A DNA stretch of 64,000 bases from assembly GCF_003063625.1 (NCBI RefSeq), contig NZ_CP026604.1, positions 1,984,001-2,048,000 of the forward strand. The letters are read 5' to 3'. Below are positions 43,210 through 52,409 of the stretch, in pieces. The notes beneath the pieces are model-generated. The model was given only the letters and a program-made list of their open reading frames with translations. It was not told the origin of the DNA and ran no database searches. Position numbers and translations under genes: made by a program. The stretch comes from Saccharobesus litoralis (GTDB lineage Bacteria > Pseudomonadota > Gammaproteobacteria > Enterobacterales > Alteromonadaceae). Positions within the stretch are counted from its first letter, which is position 1; every line of letters begins with the position of its first letter.

Positions 43210-43944
43210 TTAATCAATCTCAATTAAATTCAGTGCCATTTTACTTAAATAAAGACTGGTTTTGCCTTCAAAGCCGGAGTCGATACCTAACAAAATCCAA
43301 GCTTGACCATTTTCATCTGTCGTAAATTCTAGTGTTTTGTCTAAGCTGTTGCTGGTTATCATTTGATACTTTTCACCAGAGCAGTCTAAATTGGGGCCTG
43401 TTGCTGTACCTAATACGACCGCATTGTCACCGTCGTTGGCTTGTGAGCCAATATCCCAATTCATTCGATACATATCAGGCGTACCTTGCTCTATTTCAGA
43501 GACAGGTTCATCAATGCCTATACCCGCTTTTATGTACACACTGTCGCTGGGTGAGCCACCAATACCTGTGCAGTTTGGTCCATAATTAACCGCTAGTTTT
43601 AAGTAGAATATGGCAGCGTATGCTTGGTTAGCTTTTAAATCGTCCAGCGGCGCTTTTATATACATAAATAAGTCGTCGGAATAATTAACCCCGCTGAGTA
43701 AGTGACCTTCAGATTGCTGGTCTTCGCCGTGAGCTTGATAAGTAAAGCTACTAAATGGGGTACTGGTTAACTCATAGTTTTGCTCTTCGCCGACGGGGTA
43801 GTCAGCAAACCCTGCTGTCCATACATCTGAATCGACTGAAAATTGATGAGTGTAGGTTGTGGTATTTGATGTGTAATCGTCGTTGTTACAGCCAATAGCA
43901 ATAAATGCAAATAGTGCGAACATAGAGTGTTTTAAGTTAAGCAT
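43210..43944 (-). CDS. Lipoprotein of unknown function
   Basis: The 244-residue product has a lipoprotein signal with lipobox FIAIGC followed by an Asn/Asp/Thr-rich linker. The mature part is beta-rich and acidic with one likely disulfide (Cys in GPNCTGIGG and in NLDCSGE). I cannot assign a family. It stands alone, with 140-160 bp on either side and no evident operon partner. Confidence 0.7.
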   Translation of the reverse strand: MLNLKHSMFALFAFIAIGCNNDDYTSNTTTYTHQFSVDSDVWTAGFADYPVGEEQNYELTSTPFSSFTYQAHGEDQQSEGHLLSGVNYSDDLFMYIKAPLDDLKANQAYAAIFYLKLAVNYGPNCTGIGGSPSDSVYIKAGIGIDEPVSEIEQGTPDMYRMNWDIGSQANDGDNAVVLGTATGPNLDCSGEKYQMITSNSLDKTLEFTTDENGQAWILLGIDSGFEGKTSLYLSKMALNLIEID

Positions 43945-44087
43945 AAGTCACCAGTTTAAAAATTGAGTAAAGAGTATTTAATTTTTAAGGTGCTATTAGC
44001 TTAAATTGTTTGCGGCGGTGTATTTGTAAAAGATTGTATTAAGGCTGTGAATTCTTGTAAGCCTTTCAGTTCAATTGTAACCCTTAG

Positions 44088-45047
44088 CTATAATTGAATA
44101 AGCTGTGTTTGCTTAAAACGCTGTTGCGCGAGCTGAATTAAATGCTGAGCATTGTCTAATGACACACTACAAAATTGTATGGTACACCCTGTTGTGGCTT
44201 GCATGATCTTGTCCATGTCGATGGATAACACGCTGCCTATTTTGGGATAGCCACCTATTGTTTGTCTATCTGGCCCTAACACTATTGGTTGACCATCAAG
44301 TGGGATCTGCACAGCGCCAAAACTAATGCCTTCTGAATATAAGTTTTCAATATCGTGCTTTATTGGTTCGCCGGTTAAGCGATAACCCATTCGATCAGCT
44401 TGTTGGCTGACATGGTAGGTTTGCGCAAAAAACTGCTTTATGGCAGCTTGACTAAATGCTTGGTACTGATAACCCAGCACAAGCCTGATAACTAAATGGC
44501 GCTTATAACTTGGGATTGCTTCTTGTGGTACGGCTTGTAAGGGCATAACACTAGCGCTTGGTCTGTTTACGGCTAATGTTTGGCTTGTTTGTAAACTTTG
44601 CCCTTGAGTTAATCCGCCGATAGCTTCACGACAAACGGTCGAGCGACTGCCCAGCACTAAAGGGGCTGCAAATCCGCCGTGTATCGCTAAATAAGCTCGG
44701 CATCCATGTTGTGCAAAGCCAAACTTTAAAATGTCGCCTCGCTTGATGCGATAGCTTTGCCAAGTTTTGATGGGTTGCTGGTTAAGGCTGACATTTTGCT
44801 CGGCACCCGTTATCGCAATACAAGAATCGTTTAAACAAGCTAACTCTAATCCACCTAAGGTTATTTCAATACAACAGGCGTTATCTGGGTTGTTGACTAG
44901 GCGGTTAGCCCATGCAAAAGCTTGTTTATCCGCTGCGCCGCCCGAAGTGAGCCCGAGATTAGCATGGCCATAGCGCCCGAGATCTTGCAACAAGCTGAGT
45001 GCACCAGCGTTAAGCACATTAAAAGCGGCGGTAGTATGGTTTTGCAT
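44088..45047 (-). CDS. pxpC: 5-oxoprolinase subunit C (biotin-dependent carboxyltransferase family)
   Basis: The 319-residue protein matches the AHS2 family of allophanate-hydrolase-like subunits: LSLLQDLGRYGHANLGLTSGGAAD at the N-terminus and GAVQIPLDGQPIVLGPDRQT-type motifs in the C-terminal half. With PxpA and PxpB it forms the ATP-dependent enzyme that opens 5-oxoproline to glutamate. It is the last gene of a tightly packed pxpA-pxpB-pxpC operon, 7 bp after pxpB. Confidence 0.93.
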   Translation of the reverse strand: MQNHTTAAFNVLNAGALSLLQDLGRYGHANLGLTSGGAADKQAFAWANRLVNNPDNACCIEITLGGLELACLNDSCIAITGAEQNVSLNQQPIKTWQSYRIKRGDILKFGFAQHGCRAYLAIHGGFAAPLVLGSRSTVCREAIGGLTQGQSLQTSQTLAVNRPSASVMPLQAVPQEAIPSYKRHLVIRLVLGYQYQAFSQAAIKQFFAQTYHVSQQADRMGYRLTGEPIKHDIENLYSEGISFGAVQIPLDGQPIVLGPDRQTIGGYPKIGSVLSIDMDKIMQATTGCTIQFCSVSLDNAQHLIQLAQQRFKQTQLIQL

Positions 45048-45054
45048 ATGGCGT

Positions 45055-45789
45055 TTAACCTTGATTTAACTGATTAATATCGGGTAGTTCGCCACCTAAT
45101 GCTAAATATTCCGATTGGTTGATTGCTTGAAAACTTACCAACTGACCTATGCTAAAAGGCATGGGCGGATCTTGTTGCAAGTTAAATAACTGAGTAGGGC
45201 ATAAGCCGATTATATTCCAGCCGCCAGGACTGCTTGCAGGGTAAATAGCGGTTTGTTGATCAGCAATGCCGACAGCCCCTTGTGGTACCCATTTTCGTGG
45301 TGTTGCTAAACGAGGCATAGCGATACGCTTATCGACCTCTGCTAAATAAGCGAAGCCGGGGGCAAAGCCGATTGCAGCTACGCGGTAGCTAGATTGGCTA
45401 TGTATTTGAATAACATCTTCAACGGGCAAATTAGCCTGTTCGGCAATGGCCTGCAGATCAGGGCAATAAAGCGCATCATAATATACGGGCAAACAAAGGG
45501 TTTTAGCTTGCTCAAATTCCTGTTGTGTATCTAGGGTATTTAAGGTTTGGGTTGTTTGATCTAAGTAAGCTTTTGCTTGCTTGGCTTGAATCGCGCTTAA
45601 GTCATAAATAACTAGCAAAGAGGTAAATGACGCAATACTGTCTATAAGTGCTGTGCCAAACAGTTGTTTAACCCTTGCTTGATATTGCGCGATGCTAGCC
45701 GAGGTTGTGACATTACTGTATTGAGAAAAATACACGATATAGGCATTTTCACTAGCGACTTCAATAATGGGGAAAGGAGGCGTTAACAT
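45055..45789 (-). CDS. pxpB: 5-oxoprolinase subunit B
   Basis: The 244-residue protein matches the AHS1 family (KipI/PxpB): GFAPGFAYLAEVDKRIAMPRL and VPQGAVGIADQQTAIYPASSPGGWNIIG are diagnostic. It pairs with PxpC to activate 5-oxoproline with ATP. The gene is 10 bp downstream of pxpA. Confidence 0.95.
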   Translation of the reverse strand: MLTPPFPIIEVASENAYIVYFSQYSNVTTSASIAQYQARVKQLFGTALIDSIASFTSLLVIYDLSAIQAKQAKAYLDQTTQTLNTLDTQQEFEQAKTLCLPVYYDALYCPDLQAIAEQANLPVEDVIQIHSQSSYRVAAIGFAPGFAYLAEVDKRIAMPRLATPRKWVPQGAVGIADQQTAIYPASSPGGWNIIGLCPTQLFNLQQDPPMPFSIGQLVSFQAINQSEYLALGGELPDINQLNQG

Positions 45790-45799
45790 ATTATTAAGG

Positions 45800-46534
45800 C
45801 TATAAACTAGACTGGCAAATTTGTTTGATTTGTTTAACTAGGGCAATGGACTCTGGGTTATCGCCATGCACACAGAGCGTATCAGCTTTAAGTGTTATGG
45901 TTTGGCCGGTGTTTGTTGTTACAGTGCCTCGCTGCTTAAGCTGTTCGACTTGCTGTAAAATTTGTTGCTTATCTAATACGGAACCGGCTTGGCTTCGGGG
46001 TTGTAAATAACCGTGGTCGTCATAACGCCTGTCAGCAAACGCCTCAAAAAACAGCTCAAGCCCAAGTTGCTCCGCTTGCTTAGCATGCTGTTCCGCTTTG
46101 CCTGTGGCTAAAATCATTAATTTTAATGGCTTTTTATAGCTAGCGACAGATTGCATAACGCTGGTTAATATTGCTTGGTCGCGCATCATGTCGTTATATA
46201 AAGCGCCATGGGGTTTCACATAGCTAACAGACTGGTTGTATATGCTGGCCATGCCATCGAGTGCTGCAATTTGATAATGCAGTAGATTAGTGAGTTCTGT
46301 GCTTGAGCATTGCATTGAACGACGGCCAAACCCTTGACGATCAGGGTACGAAGGGTGGGCGCCTATGATATTTTGGTTTAATTGCGTTAATTTAAGCGTA
46401 TTGGCAATAACACAAGGGTCGCCGGCATGAAAGCCACAGGCAATATTGGCCATATCAACATGTGGTAATACATCGGTATCGAGCCCCATTTGCCACTGGC
46501 CATAGCTTTCACCAAGATCGCAATTTAAATACAT
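45800..46534 (-). CDS. pxpA: 5-oxoprolinase subunit A (LamB/YcsF family)
   Basis: The 244-residue protein has the YcsF signatures NCDLGESYGQW at the N-terminus, ANIACGFHAGDP, GAHPSYPDRQGFGRR, VKPHGALYNDM and a C-terminal LCVHGDNP. It is the ring-opening subunit acting with PxpB and PxpC on 5-oxoproline in the cytoplasm. First gene of the operon; 186 bp separate it from the diguanylate cyclase gene upstream. Confidence 0.95.
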   Translation of the reverse strand: MYLNCDLGESYGQWQMGLDTDVLPHVDMANIACGFHAGDPCVIANTLKLTQLNQNIIGAHPSYPDRQGFGRRSMQCSSTELTNLLHYQIAALDGMASIYNQSVSYVKPHGALYNDMMRDQAILTSVMQSVASYKKPLKLMILATGKAEQHAKQAEQLGLELFFEAFADRRYDDHGYLQPRSQAGSVLDKQQILQQVEQLKQRGTVTTNTGQTITLKADTLCVHGDNPESIALVKQIKQICQSSL

Positions 46535-46720
46535 ACTAGAGTTGTGCGCTAACTATTTGCAAACGAGTATAACCTAAAGTGCTTGTTGCCACTACGTCAT
46601 TACGACTTGTGTTATAGGTATCTTTGCGTGGTTAGCCAGTATACAAGATTTCGTTCTCGGCAAAGCTTTTAAGTTCCAGCATCCATGCTGGCAAAAATAC
46701 CCAGTGTTTAACCGCTTGGG

Positions 46721-47779
46721 TTAAACGACTTGATTGCGGCCTTGTGATTTGGCGACGTATAAGTTCTCGTCAGCTTGTTTTAATGTTTGAGTTAAATCGT
46801 CATTTTGAGTTGCGCAGGCCACCCCAAAACTAGAGGTTAAATTTAAGTCGTGTGCTTGCAGCGCAATGGGACTGTTTTCTAATACTTGGCGAATGTTTTC
46901 GGCCACTTTATGCGCGACTTCCGCACCGGTTTGTGGAAAGAAAAACAAAAACTCTTCGCCGCCGGTGCGCGCAACAACGTCACTACTGCGGATGGTATTT
47001 TGAAATAACCCTGCAACGTGGCGCAATACTTCATCGCCTATATCATGACCAAATTTATCGTTAACTTGTTTGAAATGATCGATATCGGCCATGACAACCG
47101 CTAAAGGGAAATACTTGTCTGGGTGTTGGCTAATATCCGGCAGTAAAGATGAATCGATAAAGCGGCGATTAGGTAATTGACTGAGTTGATCTGTATTGGC
47201 TTGCAGTTGCCTGTCTTGATTGATGCGACTTAACTCAAAATGACTGCGCACTCGGAAAAATTCAGTAATGTAAATAATAACGACAGTACAAAAGTACGAG
47301 CTGAGAAAGCGGGTTTTATCGGCATGTGGGTAGTTTGCGGCAATCAACTCAGGATTGAATAATAAAAAGGCAAAAAGCCCGAGTAATACCAAATTAAAAA
47401 TAGCGGCTAACCGATACCCCAACAATACAAACAGAACCAATGGGAAGGGATATAACCAATATAAAGCGGTATTTTCATGCCCTCCACCGTACAGTAAAAA
47501 CAGCATAAATATCGATATGACTAAGCCGGTATTGAAACAAAACAGGTTTAGTAAATCGAACAAATAGGAGGTTAGAACATTAGTCACTAAAAAAGCGGCG
47601 GTTAAATATAATGTCCACTTTAAAAAATCATCATCACTGTTGAGGTGCTGGCTTGCAAAAAAAATAATTGCTACGCAGCCAAAGTAATTACAAAAGTAAA
47701 ATACCCATTGTTTTCTGCGTGTTTCGACATTAGCGGCAGATTCACGATCTTTAAAATCATTCCACCAATCGGATTTCAT
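46721..47779 (-). CDS. Membrane-bound diguanylate cyclase (GGDEF)
   Basis: The 352-residue protein has about five or six membrane segments in residues 25-170, of the short-loop MASE-like kind, and a GGDEF domain from about 195 to the end. The active site reads RTGGEEF, with ADIDHFKQVNDKFGHDIGD as the metal and substrate region. RSSD five residues before GGEEF is the inhibitory I-site, so product inhibition is expected. It would make cyclic di-GMP in response to an unknown membrane signal. Confidence 0.93.
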   Translation of the reverse strand: MKSDWWNDFKDRESAANVETRRKQWVFYFCNYFGCVAIIFFASQHLNSDDDFLKWTLYLTAAFLVTNVLTSYLFDLLNLFCFNTGLVISIFMLFLLYGGGHENTALYWLYPFPLVLFVLLGYRLAAIFNLVLLGLFAFLLFNPELIAANYPHADKTRFLSSYFCTVVIIYITEFFRVRSHFELSRINQDRQLQANTDQLSQLPNRRFIDSSLLPDISQHPDKYFPLAVVMADIDHFKQVNDKFGHDIGDEVLRHVAGLFQNTIRSSDVVARTGGEEFLFFFPQTGAEVAHKVAENIRQVLENSPIALQAHDLNLTSSFGVACATQNDDLTQTLKQADENLYVAKSQGRNQVV

Positions 47780-47832
47780 TTAGTACTTCCTAAACCATTT
47801 TCAGAGCAAGAGCATTATTGTCTTGGTGTGTT

Positions 47833-47959
47833 ATAGTCTTCTCGCTCAGATTTTATGGTTCATTGTCTGCGCTTACTCGCCCCAATCACATAATAGAGCA
47901 TATGCTCATGGGGTCTCGAAGCTTGACGGCTTCCCCTAAAACCCGATCGCTTTGACTAT
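47833..47959. repeat. Type E repeat, copy 1
   Basis: The element runs from ATAGTCTTCTCGCTCAGATT to CTAAAACCCGATCGCTTTGA and has a relative at 54009 that shares about 45 bp at the left and 35 bp at the right end with a different middle. The two ends are roughly inverted copies of each other (about 18 of 26 positions). It lies in the 547-bp gap between the diguanylate cyclase and ytjB genes. Confidence 0.7.
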
Positions 47960-48095
47960 TTTGACTATACAACTATGCTTAAACGTTACGCTCAGTTTTA
48001 TTAATAAATTTGAATGTTTTTGTTTACTTGGTTTATTTGATAATTCAGGAGAAAAACATAAGCCAATAATAAGGCAAGATAGCCCGATAACTTAT

Positions 48096-48295
48096 CTAGT
48101 GCTCCGACACAAAAGTTATGACATGTTGAGCTCGTTTTTATTCGCAATCATAAAGCGTGCGAGATTAAAGACCAATTCCATTGTAGAGCCGAATTTATTT
48201 CGGCTAACATAAGGTTTGTCGATGTAAAATCGAACCTACAATTTAGCAAATGGTTATAAATTCAACCGTTCAAAACTTTTGAGTTAAGGTACTAG
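48096..48295. mobile_element. MITE-like element, copy 1 (192 bp, CTAG duplication)
   Basis: The element at 48100-48291 is flanked by CTAG on both sides. Its ends are imperfect inverted repeats sharing CAAAAGTT-T/A-TGA (TGCTCCGACACAAAAGTT and, inverted, TACCTTAACTCAAAAGTT). The core holds the type C three-way-junction unit, GCCGAATTTATTTCGGC then GTCGATGTAAAATCGA. It has no coding capacity. A second copy lies at 60344. Confidence 0.8.
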
Positions 48296-48326
48296 TTTAG
48301 TACAAATTATTGAATTGATTAATTTT

Positions 48327-48920
48327 TTATCGACGTTTTGAAAATATCCGCGTAAATACAATACCAATAATAAAACACAGTAAAAGCATTAAGCGAGTTT
48401 GGCCGCTAAATTCCATATGAAATGGTAATGTTTGATTGTGAATAGCGTGATAATCGAACGTGACTCTTATATACGCTTGTATGGATCCATCGACCATTAT
48501 GGGTTCAATAATGGGGATTAATTTGGTTTGTTGGGGATTTTCTTTTAAGCCAGTGGCTTGCAACACGCTTAATGCGTCGTCAGATTGCGCTAATACCACA
48601 CCTTTAGCATCGTAAATATTGGCGTCAATTACGATCTTTGATTGGGCAAGATTATTCACGGCCATTTTCAATAATCTATCGTCAGCGGCTTGTTGGGCGA
48701 ATAAATAGCTCAATTCAGCCTGCTTGACCATTTCACGGACAAGTGTGTTGGCTTGATGCTCGAATGTATCGCGTCCTTTGTCGAACGTAGTTGTCCAAAC
48801 CGTCATTACGATTAAAATTAAACCTGCGCCAATACTGGTTTGTACCAGCTTTCGCCATGCCCAGCGGAGATTTTTTTGGCTATCTTTGGGTGGTGTTTCT
48901 ATAAGCGAAGGTTGTTGCAC
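48327..48920 (-). CDS. ytjB: AhpA/YtjB (Smp-like) membrane protein
   Basis: The 197-residue protein has a membrane segment near residues 30-50 and another at the C-terminus (LMLLLCFIIGIVFTRIF), with a periplasmic domain between. It resembles YtjB/Smp, whose gene neighbours serB in many gammaproteobacteria; the divergent serB here supports the call. The molecular function is not well defined. Confidence 0.85.
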   Translation of the reverse strand: MQQPSLIETPPKDSQKNLRWAWRKLVQTSIGAGLILIVMTVWTTTFDKGRDTFEHQANTLVREMVKQAELSYLFAQQAADDRLLKMAVNNLAQSKIVIDANIYDAKGVVLAQSDDALSVLQATGLKENPQQTKLIPIIEPIMVDGSIQAYIRVTFDYHAIHNQTLPFHMEFSGQTRLMLLLCFIIGIVFTRIFSKRR

Positions 48921-49132
48921 GCTGACCTATATGAGTTATCTAGCGATTATCGATAGGTTAGATTATAAACTGGCGGTTCCGTGAAAGGCGAATTTTTCTG
49001 TCATTTTAGTCTTTTGCACCGTATTGGGTATAAGTCATATCCAGAAAATTAATAGCTGTCTTCGTTTTGGCATTTTAAAAACTGTCTATTTCGCTAAAAT
49101 AGTGCGCAATTTTACAAGACTTAGGTTTATTT

Positions 49133-50149
49133 GTGTCTCAATATCAAACTCTTTCTTTACCTGCGAACCTACAGCATATCGCGTCGGCTTTCGCAAGCGT
49201 TGACCGCCAAGGTCAAGTGATCCAACTTAACCCGAACGATCCAAGCCAATATATTCTTGCTTCTCGTCACAATGGCACGAGCGTAACTGTTTATGGCAAA
49301 AAGTTTGATACTGTTGATTATCAGCAACTAGCAAGTCAATTGACCGACACTGGCCTAACCGGCGTGCAAATTATTGATGCGCTTGACGAACAGTCTGATG
49401 CGGCACTGAGCTTTATCTACCAAGGTGAACTAGCAGATACCACTTGGACAGCAATTAAAGAATGGGCATTAGCCAACACTTTGGATGTATGGCGCTTAGC
49501 TGAACGACCGACCATTAATCAACCCGGTCTTTTGTTAATGGATATGGATTCAACCACTATTAAAATTGAGTGTATTGATGAAATTGCAAAATTAGCGGGC
49601 GTGGGTGAAGAAGTGGCTGCCGTTACTGAAATGGCAATGCAAGGTAAATTGGATTTTGCTGAAAGCTTGCGTGGCCGTGTGGGTACGTTAGCCGGTTCAG
49701 ATGAAAGCATCATTGCACAAGTTAAAGATAATTTACCATTAATGCATGGCCTAACGCGTTTAATTGCCGTACTTAAGCAGCACAATTGGCGTATTGCGAT
49801 TGCATCTGGTGGGTTTACTTATTTTGCCGATAAACTTAAAGATGACTTAGGTTTAGATGCCGCAGTGGCCAATACATTAGAAATTGTTGATGGTAAGCTG
49901 ACTGGTCAAGTGTTGGGCGGTATTGTTGATGCACAAGTTAAAGCTGACACGCTAGGTGAGTTAGCACAACAATTTGGTATTGATGCTAAGCAAACCGTCG
50001 CTATGGGTGATGGGGCTAACGATTTAGTCATGATGGCAGCAGCTAGCTTAGGTGTAGCGTTTGAGGCGAAACCCTTAGTTCAAGAAAAAGCTGACGTGGC
50101 AATTAACTTTTATGGCTTAGATGCCTTGCTCTATATTTTACAACGTTAG
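49133..50149 (+). CDS. serB: Phosphoserine phosphatase
   Basis: The 338-residue protein is a HAD-family SerB with an N-terminal regulatory region of about 110 residues. Catalytic motifs are LMDMDSTTI (nucleophile Asp), IASGGFTYFADKL (motif II Ser region) and AMGDGANDLVMM (metal-binding Asp). It performs the last step of serine synthesis. The start is a GTG at 49133 with AGG about 8 nt upstream. A terminator follows the gene. Confidence 0.96.
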   Translation: MSQYQTLSLPANLQHIASAFASVDRQGQVIQLNPNDPSQYILASRHNGTSVTVYGKKFDTVDYQQLASQLTDTGLTGVQIIDALDEQSDAALSFIYQGELADTTWTAIKEWALANTLDVWRLAERPTINQPGLLLMDMDSTTIKIECIDEIAKLAGVGEEVAAVTEMAMQGKLDFAESLRGRVGTLAGSDESIIAQVKDNLPLMHGLTRLIAVLKQHNWRIAIASGGFTYFADKLKDDLGLDAAVANTLEIVDGKLTGQVLGGIVDAQVKADTLGELAQQFGIDAKQTVAMGDGANDLVMMAAASLGVAFEAKPLVQEKADVAINFYGLDALLYILQR

Positions 50150-50159
50150 ATTTTTAAAG

Positions 50160-50186
50160 AACCCGGCTTATTGGCCGGGTTTTTAT
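50160..50186 (+). terminator. Rho-independent terminator of serB
   Basis: ACCCGGC-TTATT-GGCCGGGT forms a GC-rich stem followed by TTTTATT, ten bases after the serB stop. The esterase gene ends a few bases beyond on the opposite strand. Confidence 0.85.
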
Positions 50187-50193
50187 TATCTGC

Positions 50194-50922
50194 TCACAAA
50201 TATTCGGTGACCATGCGTCGCCAATAGTAACCGCGATGTGCGCGCTCTCGCCAAACATGTAATTCATGATCTATGCCTTTTTCATGCAATATTTGACTGA
50301 GATGTTTGTTATTTTCCAAAAACGGATCTTCTTCCCCTATCACCATCACAATATCCATATTCTTCAAGTTATTTAGTGTGTCGTTGCACTGTAAGTTAGG
50401 CAAAAAGTGGGTTGGAGTATTAAAGTAAACCTCATCATTGTAGTACCCGTCTAACAGGTCATCGAAATATTCAACTTGTAAGGTTAAATCGTAACGACCA
50501 CTAAACGCACATAGCTTTTGGAAAAGGTGAGGGTGGCGAAAAGCCACGTTGGCAGCATGAAATGCGCCTAAACTACAGCCATGACTAATGGTGCAATAGT
50601 GGGGATTTTGCACATTCATAAAGGGCACGACTTCTTCAACAATATATTTTTCATATTGTTGATGGCGGGCAATTCGCCCACTCGGGTGCGCCCAAAAACA
50701 ATAAAAGCTTTCTGCATCGACACTGTCGACACAAAATAATTGCATTTTACCAGATTCAATTTTGTCGCGAATGCGGTCTACCATACGGATGTTTTCGTAT
50801 TCATAGAATCGGCCACCTCGAGTCGGAAAAACAAGGACTTTGGCACCAGCATGGCCGAATACCAGCATTTCCATATCGCGTTCCAAGTTGTGGCTCCACC
50901 ACTTATGGTATTCTCTGTTCAT
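50194..50922 (-). CDS. Esterase-family alpha/beta hydrolase
   Basis: The 242-residue protein has the alpha/beta-hydrolase nucleophile elbow HGCSLGAFHA (Ser in GxSxG), an acid in VIGEEDPF and a His in RERAHRGYYW near the C-terminus. It resembles the putative esterase (esterase D-like) family. No signal peptide is present. It starts 15 bp after the acetyl-xylan-esterase-like gene, so both are probably co-expressed. The substrate is unknown. Confidence 0.87.
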   Translation of the reverse strand: MNREYHKWWSHNLERDMEMLVFGHAGAKVLVFPTRGGRFYEYENIRMVDRIRDKIESGKMQLFCVDSVDAESFYCFWAHPSGRIARHQQYEKYIVEEVVPFMNVQNPHYCTISHGCSLGAFHAANVAFRHPHLFQKLCAFSGRYDLTLQVEYFDDLLDGYYNDEVYFNTPTHFLPNLQCNDTLNNLKNMDIVMVIGEEDPFLENNKHLSQILHEKGIDHELHVWRERAHRGYYWRRMVTEYL

Positions 50923-50937
50923 AGTGTTTTCGATTAG

Positions 50938-51891
50938 TTAAATGGGAGAAAAAAACTCCACTAATTGTTGTCTTAACTCTATTTTTTGTTGTTCCTGAGT
51001 TGGATATTCAGCATGGCCTTCATCCAACACATAAAGATGTTTTTCACATTTTAGCGCATTATATACAGCAAACTGCCCCGGCGGTGCCACAACCGGATCT
51101 TTTAACGCTAATGCACAATGCACAGGCATATTAATGCGCTCAGCGGCATTGGCCGCATCAAAATATTTTAATGTATTGAGCAACATATCGGGCTTTTTCC
51201 GATAAAACTGCCTTAATGACTCGCCGCTTCCCCAAGTGGGTAACTTTAACCTAAGTTGATGGTTGCCAAATGTGGGTACATTAAAATGGGCTCGCGCTAT
51301 TCGCTTTTCATAAGCCATGGCTAACGCGCCAACGCCACCGCTAAAGCTAACACCTAGGTAACCTAAGTGACCGGCTAAATAGGGGAAAAGAGCCAACAGA
51401 CAAGACACGGCAAGCCAAGTGTCTTCTACGCAACCGCGTATGATATATCTATCGGGCTTATCTATGTCGTGTAGAACATGCCATTGCGGGTTACTGGATA
51501 TCGGAAAGTTAGGGCTTTTTGATATTCCACGGCAGCAAGGAAAAAGAATAGCGGCATCATCAAATGGTAAGTTGTAATCAGGTTCGTCGCGCCCGCCATA
51601 GCCATGGCCCACAACAAAGCCACGCGTGGGTGGTTTGTCTTGTGGGATCAATATCCAGCCACCAATTTTCATGTCATTCGTGGAGATATACTGAATTTCA
51701 AACACACGCCAATTTTTATGAATGGCGCCTGTGTCGATAAATTTAGGTTTAGGTTGAATATCGTGGCAATCGGCGTAGGCATTTTGCCAAAATGAATCAA
51801 AGTCTTTTGGTGCTTCAGGCGTAGTTATAGCGAGAAGGTCGGTGAGAGAGTAACCATAGGAAGGGTCAAATTTTTCTGCTTGGTTCGACAT
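50938..51891 (-). CDS. Acetyl xylan esterase / cephalosporin-C deacetylase family protein
   Basis: The 317-residue protein fits the Axe1 family: an N-terminal cap (PKDFDSFWQNAYAD), the oxyanion and entry region VVGHGYGGRDEPDY, the nucleophile region GVSFSGGVGALA, an acid in ALKDPVVAPPGQ and His in DEGHAEYP. The elbow reads S-F-S-G-G where most members have G-x-S-Q-G, so specificity may differ. No signal peptide is seen, hence intracellular deacetylation of imported sugars is likely. First gene of a two-gene operon with the esterase. Confidence 0.86.
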   Translation of the reverse strand: MSNQAEKFDPSYGYSLTDLLAITTPEAPKDFDSFWQNAYADCHDIQPKPKFIDTGAIHKNWRVFEIQYISTNDMKIGGWILIPQDKPPTRGFVVGHGYGGRDEPDYNLPFDDAAILFPCCRGISKSPNFPISSNPQWHVLHDIDKPDRYIIRGCVEDTWLAVSCLLALFPYLAGHLGYLGVSFSGGVGALAMAYEKRIARAHFNVPTFGNHQLRLKLPTWGSGESLRQFYRKKPDMLLNTLKYFDAANAAERINMPVHCALALKDPVVAPPGQFAVYNALKCEKHLYVLDEGHAEYPTQEQQKIELRQQLVEFFSPI

Positions 51892-52409
51892 TATAAATTA
51901 TTGCTCAGACCTTATCTTACGCGCCCTGCGGAGAAAACAGTATTGCTAATTAAGTTAACATAACCACTGCTTATAACAATATCTTTTTAAGAAATAGAAC
52001 AAGAAAAGTAAAATTAAACTCACTCCATCTAAATGGTTAACGGTCAGTTGTTGAGGCTGTAACAAGCTTTTAACTTAACCATGATCATTTATGTATATTT
52101 AACTTGTGTAGTTAACAAGGTGAGATTAAAACGATTTGTCATTATTCAGCGCAATGAAATTAATCTATTGGTTGTTGTGGGTAACAGTGGACGAGCATTT
52201 ATGCTTGCAGGACCTGCAAACCAGTCAGCCCAGCAGAGCAAGATTACTATATTTTGTACCAGACAAATCTTAAGTTTTGTTATCCATGCCAGTACCAAAG
52301 TAGGGGGGCTGCCAAGTCTCGCCAAACAAGGCTTACTATGTTGTAACTTGTAGGGTGTTTGAAGCCACAACTTGAAATTCTGCATAGCTAGGGTTAGTTA
52401 ACATGGAGA
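51892..52409. other. 518-bp intergenic region with a reverse type B palindrome
   Basis: Only one recognisable element is present: at 52189-52225 the + strand reads GACGAGCATTTATGCTTGCA followed by GGACCTGCAAACC, the inverted form of the type B palindrome. A 90-codon open frame at 52081 has no ribosome-binding site or convincing composition. The divergent promoters of the esterase operon must lie at the left end. Confidence 0.6.

Noticed and set aside
47952-48212. An 86-codon open frame as a small gene
   Set aside because: Its second half lies inside the MITE-like element and the composition is not protein-like.
51892-52409. A 90-residue open frame at 52081 as a small gene
   Set aside because: It overlaps the type B repeat and lacks a ribosome-binding site and plausible protein features.
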